NCBI RefSeq assembly: GCF_028464145.1
Contig: NZ_JAQPCG010000001.1
Location: 310,001 to 374,000, forward strand
Reading direction: 5' to 3'
DNA from: Maribacter sp. PR1
GTDB lineage: Bacteria; Bacteroidota; Bacteroidia; Flavobacteriales; Flavobacteriaceae
Length of the DNA: 64,000 nucleotides
Every line of letters begins with the position of its first letter. Within the stretch, counting starts at the first letter, position 1. This document shows, in pieces, positions 27,233 to 36,908 of the stretch. The notes under the pieces were generated by a model. The model was not told the origin of the DNA. It searched no databases and saw only the letters and a list, made by a program, of their open reading frames with translations. The position numbers and the translations under genes are program-made.

Positions 27233-28981
27233 CTACTTTTTGTTATTTAATAGTTTCGCTTGTCCAGCCCAATCGTCTCTCTGCGCTCTTCCCGGAAAAG
27301 AACCAGTGATTGAATCCAACAAGTCATATTCCTTTTCCGTCATCCTAGCTACCTGTGCAAATGTGAAGATTCCAATTTCGTTTAAAGTGGCTTCCATTTG
27401 AGGGCCGATACCTTTAACCTTCTTCAAATCATCCGGAGATTGCTTTGTAGCATCAAAGGTCCCTATAGCGCTTAAAAGTTCATTGACACCAACTTTATCT
27501 CCCGTGGTAGGCTCTGTTTCCCCCATCAATACATCGTCAGTAATAATTGGCTCTTCTTTTACCACAGCCTTTTCATTGGAAATTTGATAAAGTGGTTTGC
27601 CGGCATCCCTTAGTTTTTTATAGCGTTCTCCGGATGATTTCAATATGGACTTAACCTCCGCTTGCGCGATTACAGGGAATGTTCTGGCATATAATAAGAA
27701 GAGTACAAAGAAAAATCCAATAGTACCAATAAATATACCTATATCCACAAAGGTTGGTGAGAACATCGTCCATGAAGATGGTAAATAATCACGGTGTAAT
27801 GATGTTACTATAATCACAAAACGCTCAAACCACATTCCAATGTTTACCACAATAGAGATAAAGAACGAAAACATAATACTCGTTCTCAATTTCTTAAACC
27901 ACATAAATTGTGGAGAGAATACATTACAAGTCATCATTGACCAATATGCCCACCAATAAGGACCGGTAGCCCTGTTCAGGAATGCGTATTGCTCATATTC
28001 CACACCGGAATACCATGCCATGAATAGCTCTGTAATGTAAGCACAACCTACAATGGACCCTGTAAGCATAATTACAATATTCATCAACTCTATGTGCTGT
28101 ACCGTAATATAATTTTCTAAACTACAAACCTTTCTCATGATGATCAACAAGGTGTTTACCATTGCAAATCCAGAGAATATCGCCCCTGCAACAAAGTATG
28201 GAGGGAATATGGTCGTATGCCATCCTGGAATTACGGATGTAGCAAAGTCAAACGATACAATAGTGTGTACGGACAATACCAAGGGCGTAGCTAAACCTGC
28301 CAACACCAAGGAAACCTCTTCGAAACGTTGCCAGTCCTTTGCACGACCACTCCAACCAAAGCTCAGAAGACCGTATATTTTCTTTTGGAATGGTAAAACC
28401 GCCCTGTCACGAATCATTGCAAAATCCGGTAAAAGACCTGTCCACCAAAAGACCAAGGAAACGGATAGATACGTTGAAATCGCAAATACATCCCAAAGCA
28501 ACGGGGAGTTAAAGTTAACCCACAAAGACCCAAATTGATTCGGTATAGGTAATACCCAGTACGCCAACCACGGTCTACCCATGTGAATAATTGGAAACAA
28601 ACCAGCTTGGATAACAGAGAAAATAGTCATGGCCTCAGCAGATCGGTTAATTGCCATTCTCCATTTTTGACGGAACAAAAGTAACACTGCCGAAATTAGG
28701 GTTCCGGCATGTCCGATACCTACCCACCAAACAAAGTTGGTTATATCCCAAGCCCAGTTAACGGTCTTGTTCAGTCCCCAGGTTCCAATACCCGTTGAAA
28801 TAGTATAAATAATACAACCTACTCCCCAAAGAAATGCCACTAAGGCAATGGAAAAAACAATCCACCAATGCTTATTGGCCCTTCCTTCTACCGGAGCGGC
28901 AATATCCACAGTAACATCGTGGTAGCCTTTGTCTCCAATCACTAGGGGTTTTCGTATAGGTGCTTCGTAATGCGACGCCAT
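27233..28981 (-). CDS. actC: Alternative complex III quinol-binding subunit ActC, with C-terminal helix-hairpin-helix tail
   Basis: 582 residues. Residues 1 to about 450 are the NrfD/PsrC-like integral membrane protein with about ten helices that forms the menaquinol oxidation site next to ActB. Beyond the last helix the protein continues into a soluble tail. After a linker, residues 517-582 form a helix-hairpin-helix-like module (DDLKKVKGIGPQ, then FTFAQVARM and DDWAGQAKLL). This tail is not needed for the core fold and closely resembles the C-terminus of ribosomal protein S2 in this window. Gaps to actB and actD are 31 and 3 bp. Confidence 0.96.
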   Translation of the reverse strand: MASHYEAPIRKPLVIGDKGYHDVTVDIAAPVEGRANKHWWIVFSIALVAFLWGVGCIIYTISTGIGTWGLNKTVNWAWDITNFVWWVGIGHAGTLISAVLLLFRQKWRMAINRSAEAMTIFSVIQAGLFPIIHMGRPWLAYWVLPIPNQFGSLWVNFNSPLLWDVFAISTYLSVSLVFWWTGLLPDFAMIRDRAVLPFQKKIYGLLSFGWSGRAKDWQRFEEVSLVLAGLATPLVLSVHTIVSFDFATSVIPGWHTTIFPPYFVAGAIFSGFAMVNTLLIIMRKVCSLENYITVQHIELMNIVIMLTGSIVGCAYITELFMAWYSGVEYEQYAFLNRATGPYWWAYWSMMTCNVFSPQFMWFKKLRTSIMFSFFISIVVNIGMWFERFVIIVTSLHRDYLPSSWTMFSPTFVDIGIFIGTIGFFFVLFLLYARTFPVIAQAEVKSILKSSGERYKKLRDAGKPLYQISNEKAVVKEEPIITDDVLMGETEPTTGDKVGVNELLSAIGTFDATKQSPDDLKKVKGIGPQMEATLNEIGIFTFAQVARMTEKEYDLLDSITGSFPGRAQRDDWAGQAKLLNNKK

Positions 28982-29012
28982 AGACTTCTGTTATAATTAC
29001 TTTCTAGTATTG

Positions 29013-32000
29013 TTATGCTTCGTTGGTATTTCTAACTTTTACGTGATAGAATACGTTTGGTTTAGTACCTACATGCTCCAATAAATGATACATACGGTTA
29101 CTTTCTTTTAATTCCGACACTTTGCTGCTATCATCATTTATATCTCCAAAGACCATGGCACCGTTTTCACAAGCCGCTGAACATGCTGTTTGGAACTCTC
29201 CATCCGCTACAAGTCTTCCTTCTCTTTTAGCATCCAAAATGGTTTTCTGTGTTTTTTGAATACACATAGAACATTTTTCTATCACACCTCTAGAACGAAC
29301 ATTTACATCTGGATTTAATACCATTTTACCCAAATCATTGTTCATATGGAAATCGAACTCTTCGTTGTTGTTATATAGGAACCAGTTAAATCTTCTAACC
29401 TTGTAAGGACAGTTATTTGCACAATATCTAGTTCCCACACATCTGTTATAGGCCATTTGATTTTGACCCTGTCTACCATGGGAGGTAGCCGCTACCGGAC
29501 AAACCGTTTCACATGGAGCATGATTACAGTGCTGGCACATTACGGGCTGAAAAGCAACCTGTGGGTTCTCCGCAGGATTTTCCAACTCTCCGAAACCTCC
29601 TAAAGAACCATTATCACCACTAAGACCATCGAACTCGTCCTTTTTTGTATTATCCGCTTCAAAAGAATCTTCTGAAGAGTAATATCTATCGATACGCAAC
29701 CAGTGCATATCCCTTGATACCCTCACCTCTTTTTTCCCTACTACGGGAACATTATTTTCTGCATGACAGGCAATAACACATGCACCACAACCCGTACACG
29801 CATTTAAATCTATAGACAAGTTAAAGTGATGCCCAATAGAGCGATCAAAACTCTCCCATAAATCAACGGAAGTTGCCGGCACCTCTTGGTGATTTAAGGA
29901 AACCTGAGGAACATGATTCCATTCCGCATGGTCCTTAGTATTAAATACCTCCAAGCTAGTTTCCTTGATAATGTCACCTCTTCCCATTAAGGTTTTATGA
30001 AGCTGAACACAGGCAAACTCATGGTTACCTCCTGCTTTTTCTATACTTACGTTCTGATTTGCATTAAAACCTTCGTACAATCTAAATGCATTCACTCCAG
30101 TTCGCATCTCTTCCTTCATACCAACGGATTTACCGTAACCAAATGAAAGACCGACCGAACCCTTTGCCTGTCCAGGCTGAACTACAACAGGGACATTTTC
30201 AACAGTAACACCGTTCACCGTTAAGTTTACGTAACTACCGTCCATACCACCATTGGCGACATTTTCATTCTCTACACCCAATGCCTCTGCATCTGACTTA
30301 GAAATTGTAACATAGTTATCCCAAGAAACCCTTGTTATAGGATCCGGGAATTCTTGCAGCCATGGGTTGCTAGCCTGCTGACCATCACCCATACCTACTT
30401 TAGAATAAAGGGTCAACTCCATTCCATTACTTGTTGCATTCGCCAAACTTCTTACAGCGGAAGCTATTCGAACATTTGGAGTTTCAACTTCTACGCCTTC
30501 AATAGCATCCACCACCGCTCCTTCATCAACAGCAACTGCCATAGTTTCCGAAGCAAAAACACCATCTTGCAATGCTTGATTCCAACTTGCACCATTCAGA
30601 ATACCTTGGTCCCAAGTCTCCTTTATGTATTCATAGTAGGAACTTTCACTCCCCATCCAATTCAGCAATGCACTTTGAAATTGACGTGTATCGAATAATT
30701 CTTTTATTGTAGGCTGCATTAAACTATAATGCCCTTTCTTCATTTCAAGATCTCCCCAGGATTCCAAATAATGATTGGATGCGGCAGTATATTGAACGAC
30801 CTCCGCCGTTTCGTTCCAGTTCGCAGTAAATAATACGGAAAGATCGGTCTTTTCAAGGCCTTCCTTAAAATCAATCGAATTAGGAAGGGAGTACATAGGG
30901 TTTACACCATCCATGATCAAGGCTCCTATCCTTCCGGCCTTCATATCGGAAATCAAGGTTTCCAACATCTTAATATTTCCTTGTCTTACATATCGAGGAG
31001 AATCCGCATCAAAAGCTCTACTCCCCAACATTTTATTAATGGCCAGGGCAACTGTCTGAGCGTTGACATCATCCAGACCCGTAACTACTACGGCACCAGC
31101 ACCTGCCTTTTTAATTTCCCCAGTTAATTGTTCGACAATAGCATCGTACTCCGAAGTATTTCCTCCTACCGATGTACCATTAAGTTTTCCATATAATTTT
31201 GCAAGTACTACTTTTTGCGCAGAAGGGGTCAATGGAAACCTTTTGTCCGCATTCGCACCGGTCAAGGACATATTTGCCTCCAATTGTACGTGCCTGGACA
31301 TTTTTCCATTCTTTGGAATACGTCCCTTGGCATAACCACTACTGTACCCGCCGCCTTGCCAGTCGGCCAAGAAATCCGCACCCAACGAAACAATTAATTC
31401 CGCCTTTTCAAAATCATAATCTGCCAATGCTCGTTCTCCATAGGAATTCTCGTAGGCCGTTAAAGCAGCATCCTCGGAAATAGCATCGTATGTTACATGC
31501 TCTATATTTTCATTTGCAGCCTTGAACTCTGATATTAATCTATCCGTAGATGGGCTAGCATAAGTTTGGGTAAGCAATACAGCCTTTTTGGAAGAAACGT
31601 TAAGACTGCCCATTTTTGCCTTTACGGCAGCATTAAGCGCATCCCATTCTACCGGTTCGCCATTTGCCATGGGCCCTTGTAACCTAGTACTATCGTACAA
31701 GGACAACACAGAAGCCTGAACCCTAGCATTTGCACCACCGCCTACCTTGGCCATGGTATTGTTTTCAACCTTAATAGGGCGACCTTCACGAGTCTTGATA
31801 AGCACGCTTGCAAAATCAAACCCATTCGCTATGGTAGTGGCATAATAATTAGCCACTCCCGGAACAATATTTTCCGGCTGAACCACATAAGGTATTGATT
31901 TGATTACAGGTCCCTCACAGGCAGCCAAAGAAGCCGCAGCAGTACTAAAACCAACATACTTAAGAAAATCCCTTCTATTGGTGCTCGTTGAGGACAAGTT

Positions 32001-32129
32001 TTGCTTATCCCCCAAAAAGTCATCAACTGGGATTTGCTCTACAAATTCATTTTGTTTTAGCGCCTCAACAATGGAATCGTTAGGATTTAACTCCGCTTCG
32101 CTTTTCCAATATTTTTTGTTTGATGCCAT
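29013..32129 (-). CDS. actB: Alternative complex III iron-sulfur subunit ActB
   Basis: 1038 residues. A twin-arginine signal (TNRRDFLKYVGFSTAAASLAAC) sits about 50 residues in, preceded by the conserved ActB N-terminal segment; the Cys after LAA suggests lipidation. The large middle region resembles molybdopterin oxidoreductases, but in ActB it is known to lack the cofactor. The C-terminal ferredoxin-like part carries four cysteine clusters, beginning CTGCGACVIACH, CQHCNHAPCETVCP, CVGTRYCANNCP and CSMCIQK with CSAAC, consistent with three [4Fe-4S] and one [3Fe-4S] centres. It takes electrons from quinol at ActC and passes them to ActA. It lies 34 bp after actA. Confidence 0.97.
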   Translation of the reverse strand: MASNKKYWKSEAELNPNDSIVEALKQNEFVEQIPVDDFLGDKQNLSSTSTNRRDFLKYVGFSTAAASLAACEGPVIKSIPYVVQPENIVPGVANYYATTIANGFDFASVLIKTREGRPIKVENNTMAKVGGGANARVQASVLSLYDSTRLQGPMANGEPVEWDALNAAVKAKMGSLNVSSKKAVLLTQTYASPSTDRLISEFKAANENIEHVTYDAISEDAALTAYENSYGERALADYDFEKAELIVSLGADFLADWQGGGYSSGYAKGRIPKNGKMSRHVQLEANMSLTGANADKRFPLTPSAQKVVLAKLYGKLNGTSVGGNTSEYDAIVEQLTGEIKKAGAGAVVVTGLDDVNAQTVALAINKMLGSRAFDADSPRYVRQGNIKMLETLISDMKAGRIGALIMDGVNPMYSLPNSIDFKEGLEKTDLSVLFTANWNETAEVVQYTAASNHYLESWGDLEMKKGHYSLMQPTIKELFDTRQFQSALLNWMGSESSYYEYIKETWDQGILNGASWNQALQDGVFASETMAVAVDEGAVVDAIEGVEVETPNVRIASAVRSLANATSNGMELTLYSKVGMGDGQQASNPWLQEFPDPITRVSWDNYVTISKSDAEALGVENENVANGGMDGSYVNLTVNGVTVENVPVVVQPGQAKGSVGLSFGYGKSVGMKEEMRTGVNAFRLYEGFNANQNVSIEKAGGNHEFACVQLHKTLMGRGDIIKETSLEVFNTKDHAEWNHVPQVSLNHQEVPATSVDLWESFDRSIGHHFNLSIDLNACTGCGACVIACHAENNVPVVGKKEVRVSRDMHWLRIDRYYSSEDSFEADNTKKDEFDGLSGDNGSLGGFGELENPAENPQVAFQPVMCQHCNHAPCETVCPVAATSHGRQGQNQMAYNRCVGTRYCANNCPYKVRRFNWFLYNNNEEFDFHMNNDLGKMVLNPDVNVRSRGVIEKCSMCIQKTQKTILDAKREGRLVADGEFQTACSAACENGAMVFGDINDDSSKVSELKESNRMYHLLEHVGTKPNVFYHVKVRNTNEA

Positions 32130-32163
32130 ACGTATTATCTGTAATTAGCTTCTTTGATTTATA

Positions 32164-33543
32164 TTAATAGTGACACTTTCCACATTCCAACCCGCCCATT
32201 TGAGCAGCTGTCAAATTTTCCACACCATATTTCTTGGAAAGCTCAGCGTGAATTTTTTCGTAATATTCGTTACCCTCAACCTTAACATTGGTTTCACGGT
32301 GACAATTAATACACCAACCCATTGTCAATGGGGAATATTGATACATAACTTCCATTTCCTGTACCGGACCATGACAGGTCTGACACTCAACACCGGCAAC
32401 AGAAACGTGTTGTGAGTGATTGAAGTATGCAAAATCTGGAAGGTTATGAATCCTAACCCATTCTATCGGCTGAGTTTCACCAGTATATTTCTGGTTCTCT
32501 TCATCCCAACCCACAGCTTTATACAACTTCTTGATTTCCTTGGTATAGAACTCATTCGTATAACCATTCGCCAAATCTTCTTGAGAAGGACCTTCAGGAT
32601 TCCCTTTATACTCATAAATGGACTTATGACAGTTCATACAAACATTCATAGCAGGAATTCCAGAATGCTTCGAAACCCTAGCGGAAGAATGACAATACTT
32701 ACACTCGATTTTATTATCACCTGCATGTATTTTATGGGAGTAATGTATCGGTTGAATTGGAGCATACCCTTGATCAACACCGATTTGCATCATCCAACCA
32801 TAAGCGAAATAAGCACTACCCAATAAGAGAAAAATTACAGTCACCAAAACCAAAAATTGGTTTTGGGCAAAAGCTTTCCAAATAGGCAGTCTTTTTTCCG
32901 CCCTTTCTTTTTCAACGGAAATACCATTAGCCTCCGCAATTCTGCGAAGTGTGTTGTTCACCAAGAACAACATGACCACCAACAATGCAAAGACCAATGC
33001 CAAGGCCCCAAGAATCACCTCATTTGAGATTCCCCCAGAAGCGGCACCACTAGCAACTGTGGCGGCCTCTCCAGCAGCGGGAGCAGCGGGAGCAGGTGGC
33101 GGAGCAGCGGTATACGCTAAAATATTATCTATATCAGCATTACTTAATGTAGGAAATGCGGTCATCGCCGCTTGATTGAACTCATTATAAATTTTATTCG
33201 CGTAAGCATCTCCGGACCTAATCATTCCAGGGCTATTTTTAATCCACGAATACAACCACTCCCTATCCAATCCCTCTTCTTCTGCCAAACGACTTTCGAC
33301 GTTAGCCAAGGCCGGACCTGTCATTTTACGGTTCAATGCATGACAAGCAGCACAATTCTGATTAAACAGCGCTTTACCCGCAGCAGCATCCCCATCGGAA
33401 GCTCCTGCATCTTCAGTAGCAACGGCATCACCAGACTCCGTAACAGTGTCCTGTGCCACCAACGAAACTGAAAAAAGTAGCGTAACTACTAAACTGAAAA
33501 CAAAGACTTTAGAAAACTGATTGCGGTATAGTACCTTTTTCAT
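32164..33543 (-). CDS. actA: Alternative complex III multiheme cytochrome ActA with an added N-terminal cytochrome c domain
   Basis: 459 residues with six CXXCH motifs. After a signal peptide (to about residue 30) comes a class I cytochrome c domain with CAACH at 64-68, then an Ala/Pro-rich linker (about 147-170) and a membrane helix (about 172-196). A second helix (about 229-250) follows, and then the pentaheme ActA part with CXXCH at 281, 302, 387, 411 and 454. The classic ActA is pentaheme, so the first domain is an addition. It is the first gene of the actABCDEF-coxB-ctaD operon and accepts electrons from ActB. Confidence 0.95.
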   Translation of the reverse strand: MKKVLYRNQFSKVFVFSLVVTLLFSVSLVAQDTVTESGDAVATEDAGASDGDAAAGKALFNQNCAACHALNRKMTGPALANVESRLAEEEGLDREWLYSWIKNSPGMIRSGDAYANKIYNEFNQAAMTAFPTLSNADIDNILAYTAAPPPAPAAPAAGEAATVASGAASGGISNEVILGALALVFALLVVMLFLVNNTLRRIAEANGISVEKERAEKRLPIWKAFAQNQFLVLVTVIFLLLGSAYFAYGWMMQIGVDQGYAPIQPIHYSHKIHAGDNKIECKYCHSSARVSKHSGIPAMNVCMNCHKSIYEYKGNPEGPSQEDLANGYTNEFYTKEIKKLYKAVGWDEENQKYTGETQPIEWVRIHNLPDFAYFNHSQHVSVAGVECQTCHGPVQEMEVMYQYSPLTMGWCINCHRETNVKVEGNEYYEKIHAELSKKYGVENLTAAQMGGLECGKCHY

Positions 33544-33627
33544 AAATAGAATATTTCAATCGGAATCGTGGCACGGTTTTAGCCCGTTCTATAACGGAAA
33601 ACATATAAAAAATGCCTCAATCGATGG

Positions 33628-33635
33628 CAAAAATA
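33628..33635 (-). promoter_or_regulatory. Possible -7 element for the act operon
   Basis: TATTTTTG on the minus strand, 85 bases upstream of the actA ATG, matches TAnnTTTG. I see no convincing TTG at the proper distance, so this is only a candidate for the promoter of the respiratory operon. Confidence 0.35.
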
Positions 33636-33736
33636 CGACATAGACTTTATTTGAAAAAACGTTAATGTATTTATAATTTCTAATTTATAGTTATTCTAAA
33701 TAGTTGAAATCGCTAACCAATTCTACCTTAAAAAAT

Positions 33737-33744
33737 TACATTTG
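33737..33744 (+). promoter_or_regulatory. Possible -7 element for the SPOR-protein gene
   Basis: TACATTTG, a strong -7 match, 33 bases upstream of the ATG at 33777. No TTG is seen 17-23 bases upstream of it, so the promoter call is partial. Confidence 0.4.
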
Positions 33745-33776
33745 TACATTAATAAAATTCACCTATTTATTTCTTG

Positions 33777-34151
33777 ATGAAAAAACTTTTTTACATAATA
33801 ATCGTGATTTTAATCACAAATTCCGTCAAAGCACAAGAAGGAAAAGTTTCCATTGACCAAGACCCTCAAATAAGCCAATTATTAGAGCTGTACAAAAAGT
33901 CCTTGGATAAAAATGACTATTATAAAATACAAGTGGGATTTGTCAGTAACAACGAAAAGGCACAAGAAATAAAAAGCAATGTAGAAATTGATTTTCCCGA
34001 ATTACCATCCCAAATAGATTTTGATTCCCCCACTTACCGCATCAGGGTAGGACGCTTTAAATCGAAATTAGAAGCGGAACGTAAGTTCAATGAGGTACGG
34101 AAGAAATATCCCAATGCTATGCTATTAAAACCAAAAAAATCGACCTTATAG
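33777..34151 (+). CDS. Secreted SPOR-domain protein
   Basis: 124 residues from the ATG at 33777; a TTG codon directly upstream could add one residue but the ATG is preferred. It has a signal peptide (KKLFYIIIVILITNSVKAQ), a short linker and one SPOR domain (about 50-124; YKIQVGFVSNNEKAQEI ... YRIRVGRFKSKLEAE). SPOR domains bind glycan strands of septal peptidoglycan lacking stem peptides. Such small single-domain proteins are frequent in Bacteroidota and their specific role is unknown. It is convergent with infB, and the stop codon lies inside a terminator hairpin. Confidence 0.88.
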   Translation: MKKLFYIIIVILITNSVKAQEGKVSIDQDPQISQLLELYKKSLDKNDYYKIQVGFVSNNEKAQEIKSNVEIDFPELPSQIDFDSPTYRIRVGRFKSKLEAERKFNEVRKKYPNAMLLKPKKSTL

Positions 34152-34162
34152 GCCGATTTTTT
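34134..34162. terminator. Probable bidirectional terminator between the SPOR gene and infB
   Basis: Arms AAAAAATCG (34134-34142) and CGATTTTTT (34154-34162), extended inward by CC/GG across one A-C mismatch. A6 and T6 ends let it act on both convergent genes. The stem includes the stop codon of the SPOR gene (34149-34151). Confidence 0.7.
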
Positions 34163-34190
34163 CTTTTTCATCTTTCCAAGGAAATCCTAA

Positions 34191-36866
34191 TTACTTTAAT
34201 TTCTTTTTGACGGCAACTTCTTGGAACGCCTCTACAATATCATTTTCATTAATATCATTGTAGTTCTTAATCTGAAGTCCACAATCGTAACCTTTGGAAA
34301 CTTCTTTAACATCGTCCTTGAAACGCTTCAAAGATGACAATTCTCCAGTATAGATAACCACACCATCACGAATTAATCGAATATTGGAGTTTCTGAAAAT
34401 CTTACCACTAGTCACCATACAACCAGCAATGGTACCAATTTTAGAGATTTTAAAGGTTTCCCTAATTTCTGCCGTACCGGTAATTTCCTCTTTCATTTCT
34501 GGAGACAGCATACCCTCCATCGCGTCCTTAAGGTCATTAATAGCATCATAGATAATAGAGTACATACGTATATCTATCTCCTCATTCTCTGCCATTGCCT
34601 TGGCATTACCCATAGGCCTAACATTAAATCCTATAATTACGGCATCTGAAGCAGAAGCTAATAATACGTCTGATTCGGTAATAGGACCTACTGCTTTATA
34701 AATAATATTGACCTGAATTTCATCAGTTGATAGTTTCTGGAAAGAGTCCGTAAGCGCTTCAACAGAACCATCCACATCACCCTTAAGTATAATATTGAGT
34801 TCCTTGAATTCACCTAAAGCAATACGTCTGCCTATTTCGTCCAAGGTAATATGACGCTGGGTTCTAACCGATTGCTCCCGCTGTAATTGAGATCTTCTTG
34901 CAGCAATTTGTTTCGCCTCCCGTTCATCTTCCAGAACATGGAATTTATCACCGGCTTGTGGAGCTCCATCCAAACCTAAAATAGATATGGGTTGTGAAGG
35001 TCCTACCTTATTCACATTTTTACCTCTCTCATCTTGCATCGCCTTGACCTTACCACTCGTTGTTCCTGCAAGCACATAATCTCCAATTGTCAAAGTACCA
35101 GCCTGTACCAGTATTGTGGAGACGTAGCCCTTACCTTTATCCAAATAGGCCTCTACCACTGTTCCGGAAGCAAGTCTATCCGGATTGGCCTTTAACTCCA
35201 ATAATTCAGCTTCCAGCAACACTTTTTCCAAAAGTTCTTGAACACCTTCACCTGTTTTCGCGGAAATATCATGAGACTGAATTTTACCGCCCCAATCTTC
35301 CACCAACAGGTTCATTTGGGCCAGACCCTCCTTAATTTTATCAGGATTGGCCGTTGGCCTATCTATCTTATTTATAGCAAACACGATTGGAACACCTGCC
35401 GCCTGAGCATGGCTTATAGCCTCCTTGGTTTGTGGCATTATATCATCATCGGCAGCAATCACAATGATTGCAATATCAGTAACCTGAGCACCTCTGGCAC
35501 GCATCGCGGTAAAGGCCTCGTGACCAGGAGTATCCAAGAAAGAAATTTTTTGACCATTTTCTAAGGATACCGCATAGGCTCCAATATGCTGTGTAATTCC
35601 ACCACTCTCACCTGCAATTACGTTCTCTTCCCTAATGTAATCCAACAAGGATGTTTTACCGTGGTCCACATGTCCCATAACGGTTACAATTGGTGCTCTT
35701 GGCTCCAAATCCTCTGGCGCATCTTCCTCTTCAACTATACTTTCTTCAATGTCCGCTGTTACAAACTCGACCTCATAACCAAATTCATCGGCTACAATCG
35801 ATAAAGTCTCGGCATCTAATCTTTGGTTCATGGTTACCATGATTCCCAAAGACATACATGCTGAAATAATCTCTGTGGTTGAGACATCCATCATGGTTGC
35901 AACCTCACTAGCAGTTACAAATTCAGTAACCTTGAGGATTTTACTTTCCAGCTCTTGCTGTTCAAGATCCTTCTCTGTCTGTTGACGGTGTTGATCTCTT
36001 TTGTCCCTTCTATATTTGGCCCCTTTACCTTTTTTGGATTTACCCTGTAGTTTTTCAAGGGTTTCCCTTACTTGTTTTTGAACATCCTCTTCCGTAGGCT
36101 CAACCTTAGGTGCTGAAAAACGTCTATTTCCTTTACGATCATTGGAGGCACCGCCTCTAGAACCCTGAGAAGTGTTTTTGCTAACTATTCGCTTCCTACG
36201 CTTCTTTCTATCCGAATTATCAGAGGGTTTTTTCTCTTCTTTTTTCTTTTTAGGCTTTTGAAATTTGGAAAGGTCAATCTTATCGCCAGTAATTTTAGGC
36301 CCTGACAACTTTTTGTATTTCGTTTCCAAGGTTTCCGAAACTTCTTCCTTAACCTCTGGAGTTTCCTCGGATTTTTTTTCAACGGCAGGAACTTCCTTCT
36401 TCACCTTATCCTCCGTTTTCTTTTCTTCGGTAGCCGCTTTTTCTTCCTTGATCGGTTCTTTTTCCTTTTCCTTAGGAGCCTCCTCTTTTTTCTTCGGGTT
36501 TAAATCAATTTTACCGACAGTCTTTGGCCCAGTCAACTCTACTTTTCCGACTAATTTTTTGTCTTCCTGCTCAGCGTTCCTTTTTTCACGCGCCAAACGT
36601 CGTTCTTCCTGTTCCTGTTCCAGTTGAATTCTTATGGCCTCTTTCTCCTTTCTCTTTTCCTCTCCGACCTCTTTTGAAGCTACTTTCTTGCTCTTATCGG
36701 TTTGGAACTCATCCAATAGCACCTGATATACTTCATCGGAGATTTTTGTGGTCGGTCTAGCGTCCACATCATGTCCTTTACTATTCAGGTAATCTACTGC
36801 CCTATCCAAGGAAATGTTAAGCTCACGAAGAACTTTATTAAGTCTTATTTTTGCATTATCTGCCAT
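34191..36866 (-). CDS. infB: Translation initiation factor IF-2
   Basis: 891 residues. IF-2 is the GTPase that brings initiator tRNA to the 30S subunit and promotes subunit joining. The N-terminus has an IF2_N fold ([17 protein letters not shown]), followed by a long Lys/Glu-rich disordered region (about 65-300). The G domain has [12 protein letters not shown] (G1), DTPGHEAF (G3), NKID (G4) and SAKTGEG (G5), and beta-barrel and C-terminal fMet-tRNA-binding domains follow. It is last in rimP-nusA-infB, 42 bp after nusA. Confidence 0.98.
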   Translation of the reverse strand: MADNAKIRLNKVLRELNISLDRAVDYLNSKGHDVDARPTTKISDEVYQVLLDEFQTDKSKKVASKEVGEEKRKEKEAIRIQLEQEQEERRLAREKRNAEQEDKKLVGKVELTGPKTVGKIDLNPKKKEEAPKEKEKEPIKEEKAATEEKKTEDKVKKEVPAVEKKSEETPEVKEEVSETLETKYKKLSGPKITGDKIDLSKFQKPKKKKEEKKPSDNSDRKKRRKRIVSKNTSQGSRGGASNDRKGNRRFSAPKVEPTEEDVQKQVRETLEKLQGKSKKGKGAKYRRDKRDQHRQQTEKDLEQQELESKILKVTEFVTASEVATMMDVSTTEIISACMSLGIMVTMNQRLDAETLSIVADEFGYEVEFVTADIEESIVEEEDAPEDLEPRAPIVTVMGHVDHGKTSLLDYIREENVIAGESGGITQHIGAYAVSLENGQKISFLDTPGHEAFTAMRARGAQVTDIAIIVIAADDDIMPQTKEAISHAQAAGVPIVFAINKIDRPTANPDKIKEGLAQMNLLVEDWGGKIQSHDISAKTGEGVQELLEKVLLEAELLELKANPDRLASGTVVEAYLDKGKGYVSTILVQAGTLTIGDYVLAGTTSGKVKAMQDERGKNVNKVGPSQPISILGLDGAPQAGDKFHVLEDEREAKQIAARRSQLQREQSVRTQRHITLDEIGRRIALGEFKELNIILKGDVDGSVEALTDSFQKLSTDEIQVNIIYKAVGPITESDVLLASASDAVIIGFNVRPMGNAKAMAENEEIDIRMYSIIYDAINDLKDAMEGMLSPEMKEEITGTAEIRETFKISKIGTIAGCMVTSGKIFRNSNIRLIRDGVVIYTGELSSLKRFKDDVKEVSKGYDCGLQIKNYNDINENDIVEAFQEVAVKKKLK

Positions 36867-36908
36867 AAATACTGATTCCCGTTCTTTTATTTAATTGCTA
36901 ATATATAG

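Noticed and set aside
36185..36627. Open frames in other phases across infB
   Set aside because: The Lys/Glu-rich repetitive codons of the IF-2 linker keep alternative frames open; the encoded peptides are low-complexity shadows.
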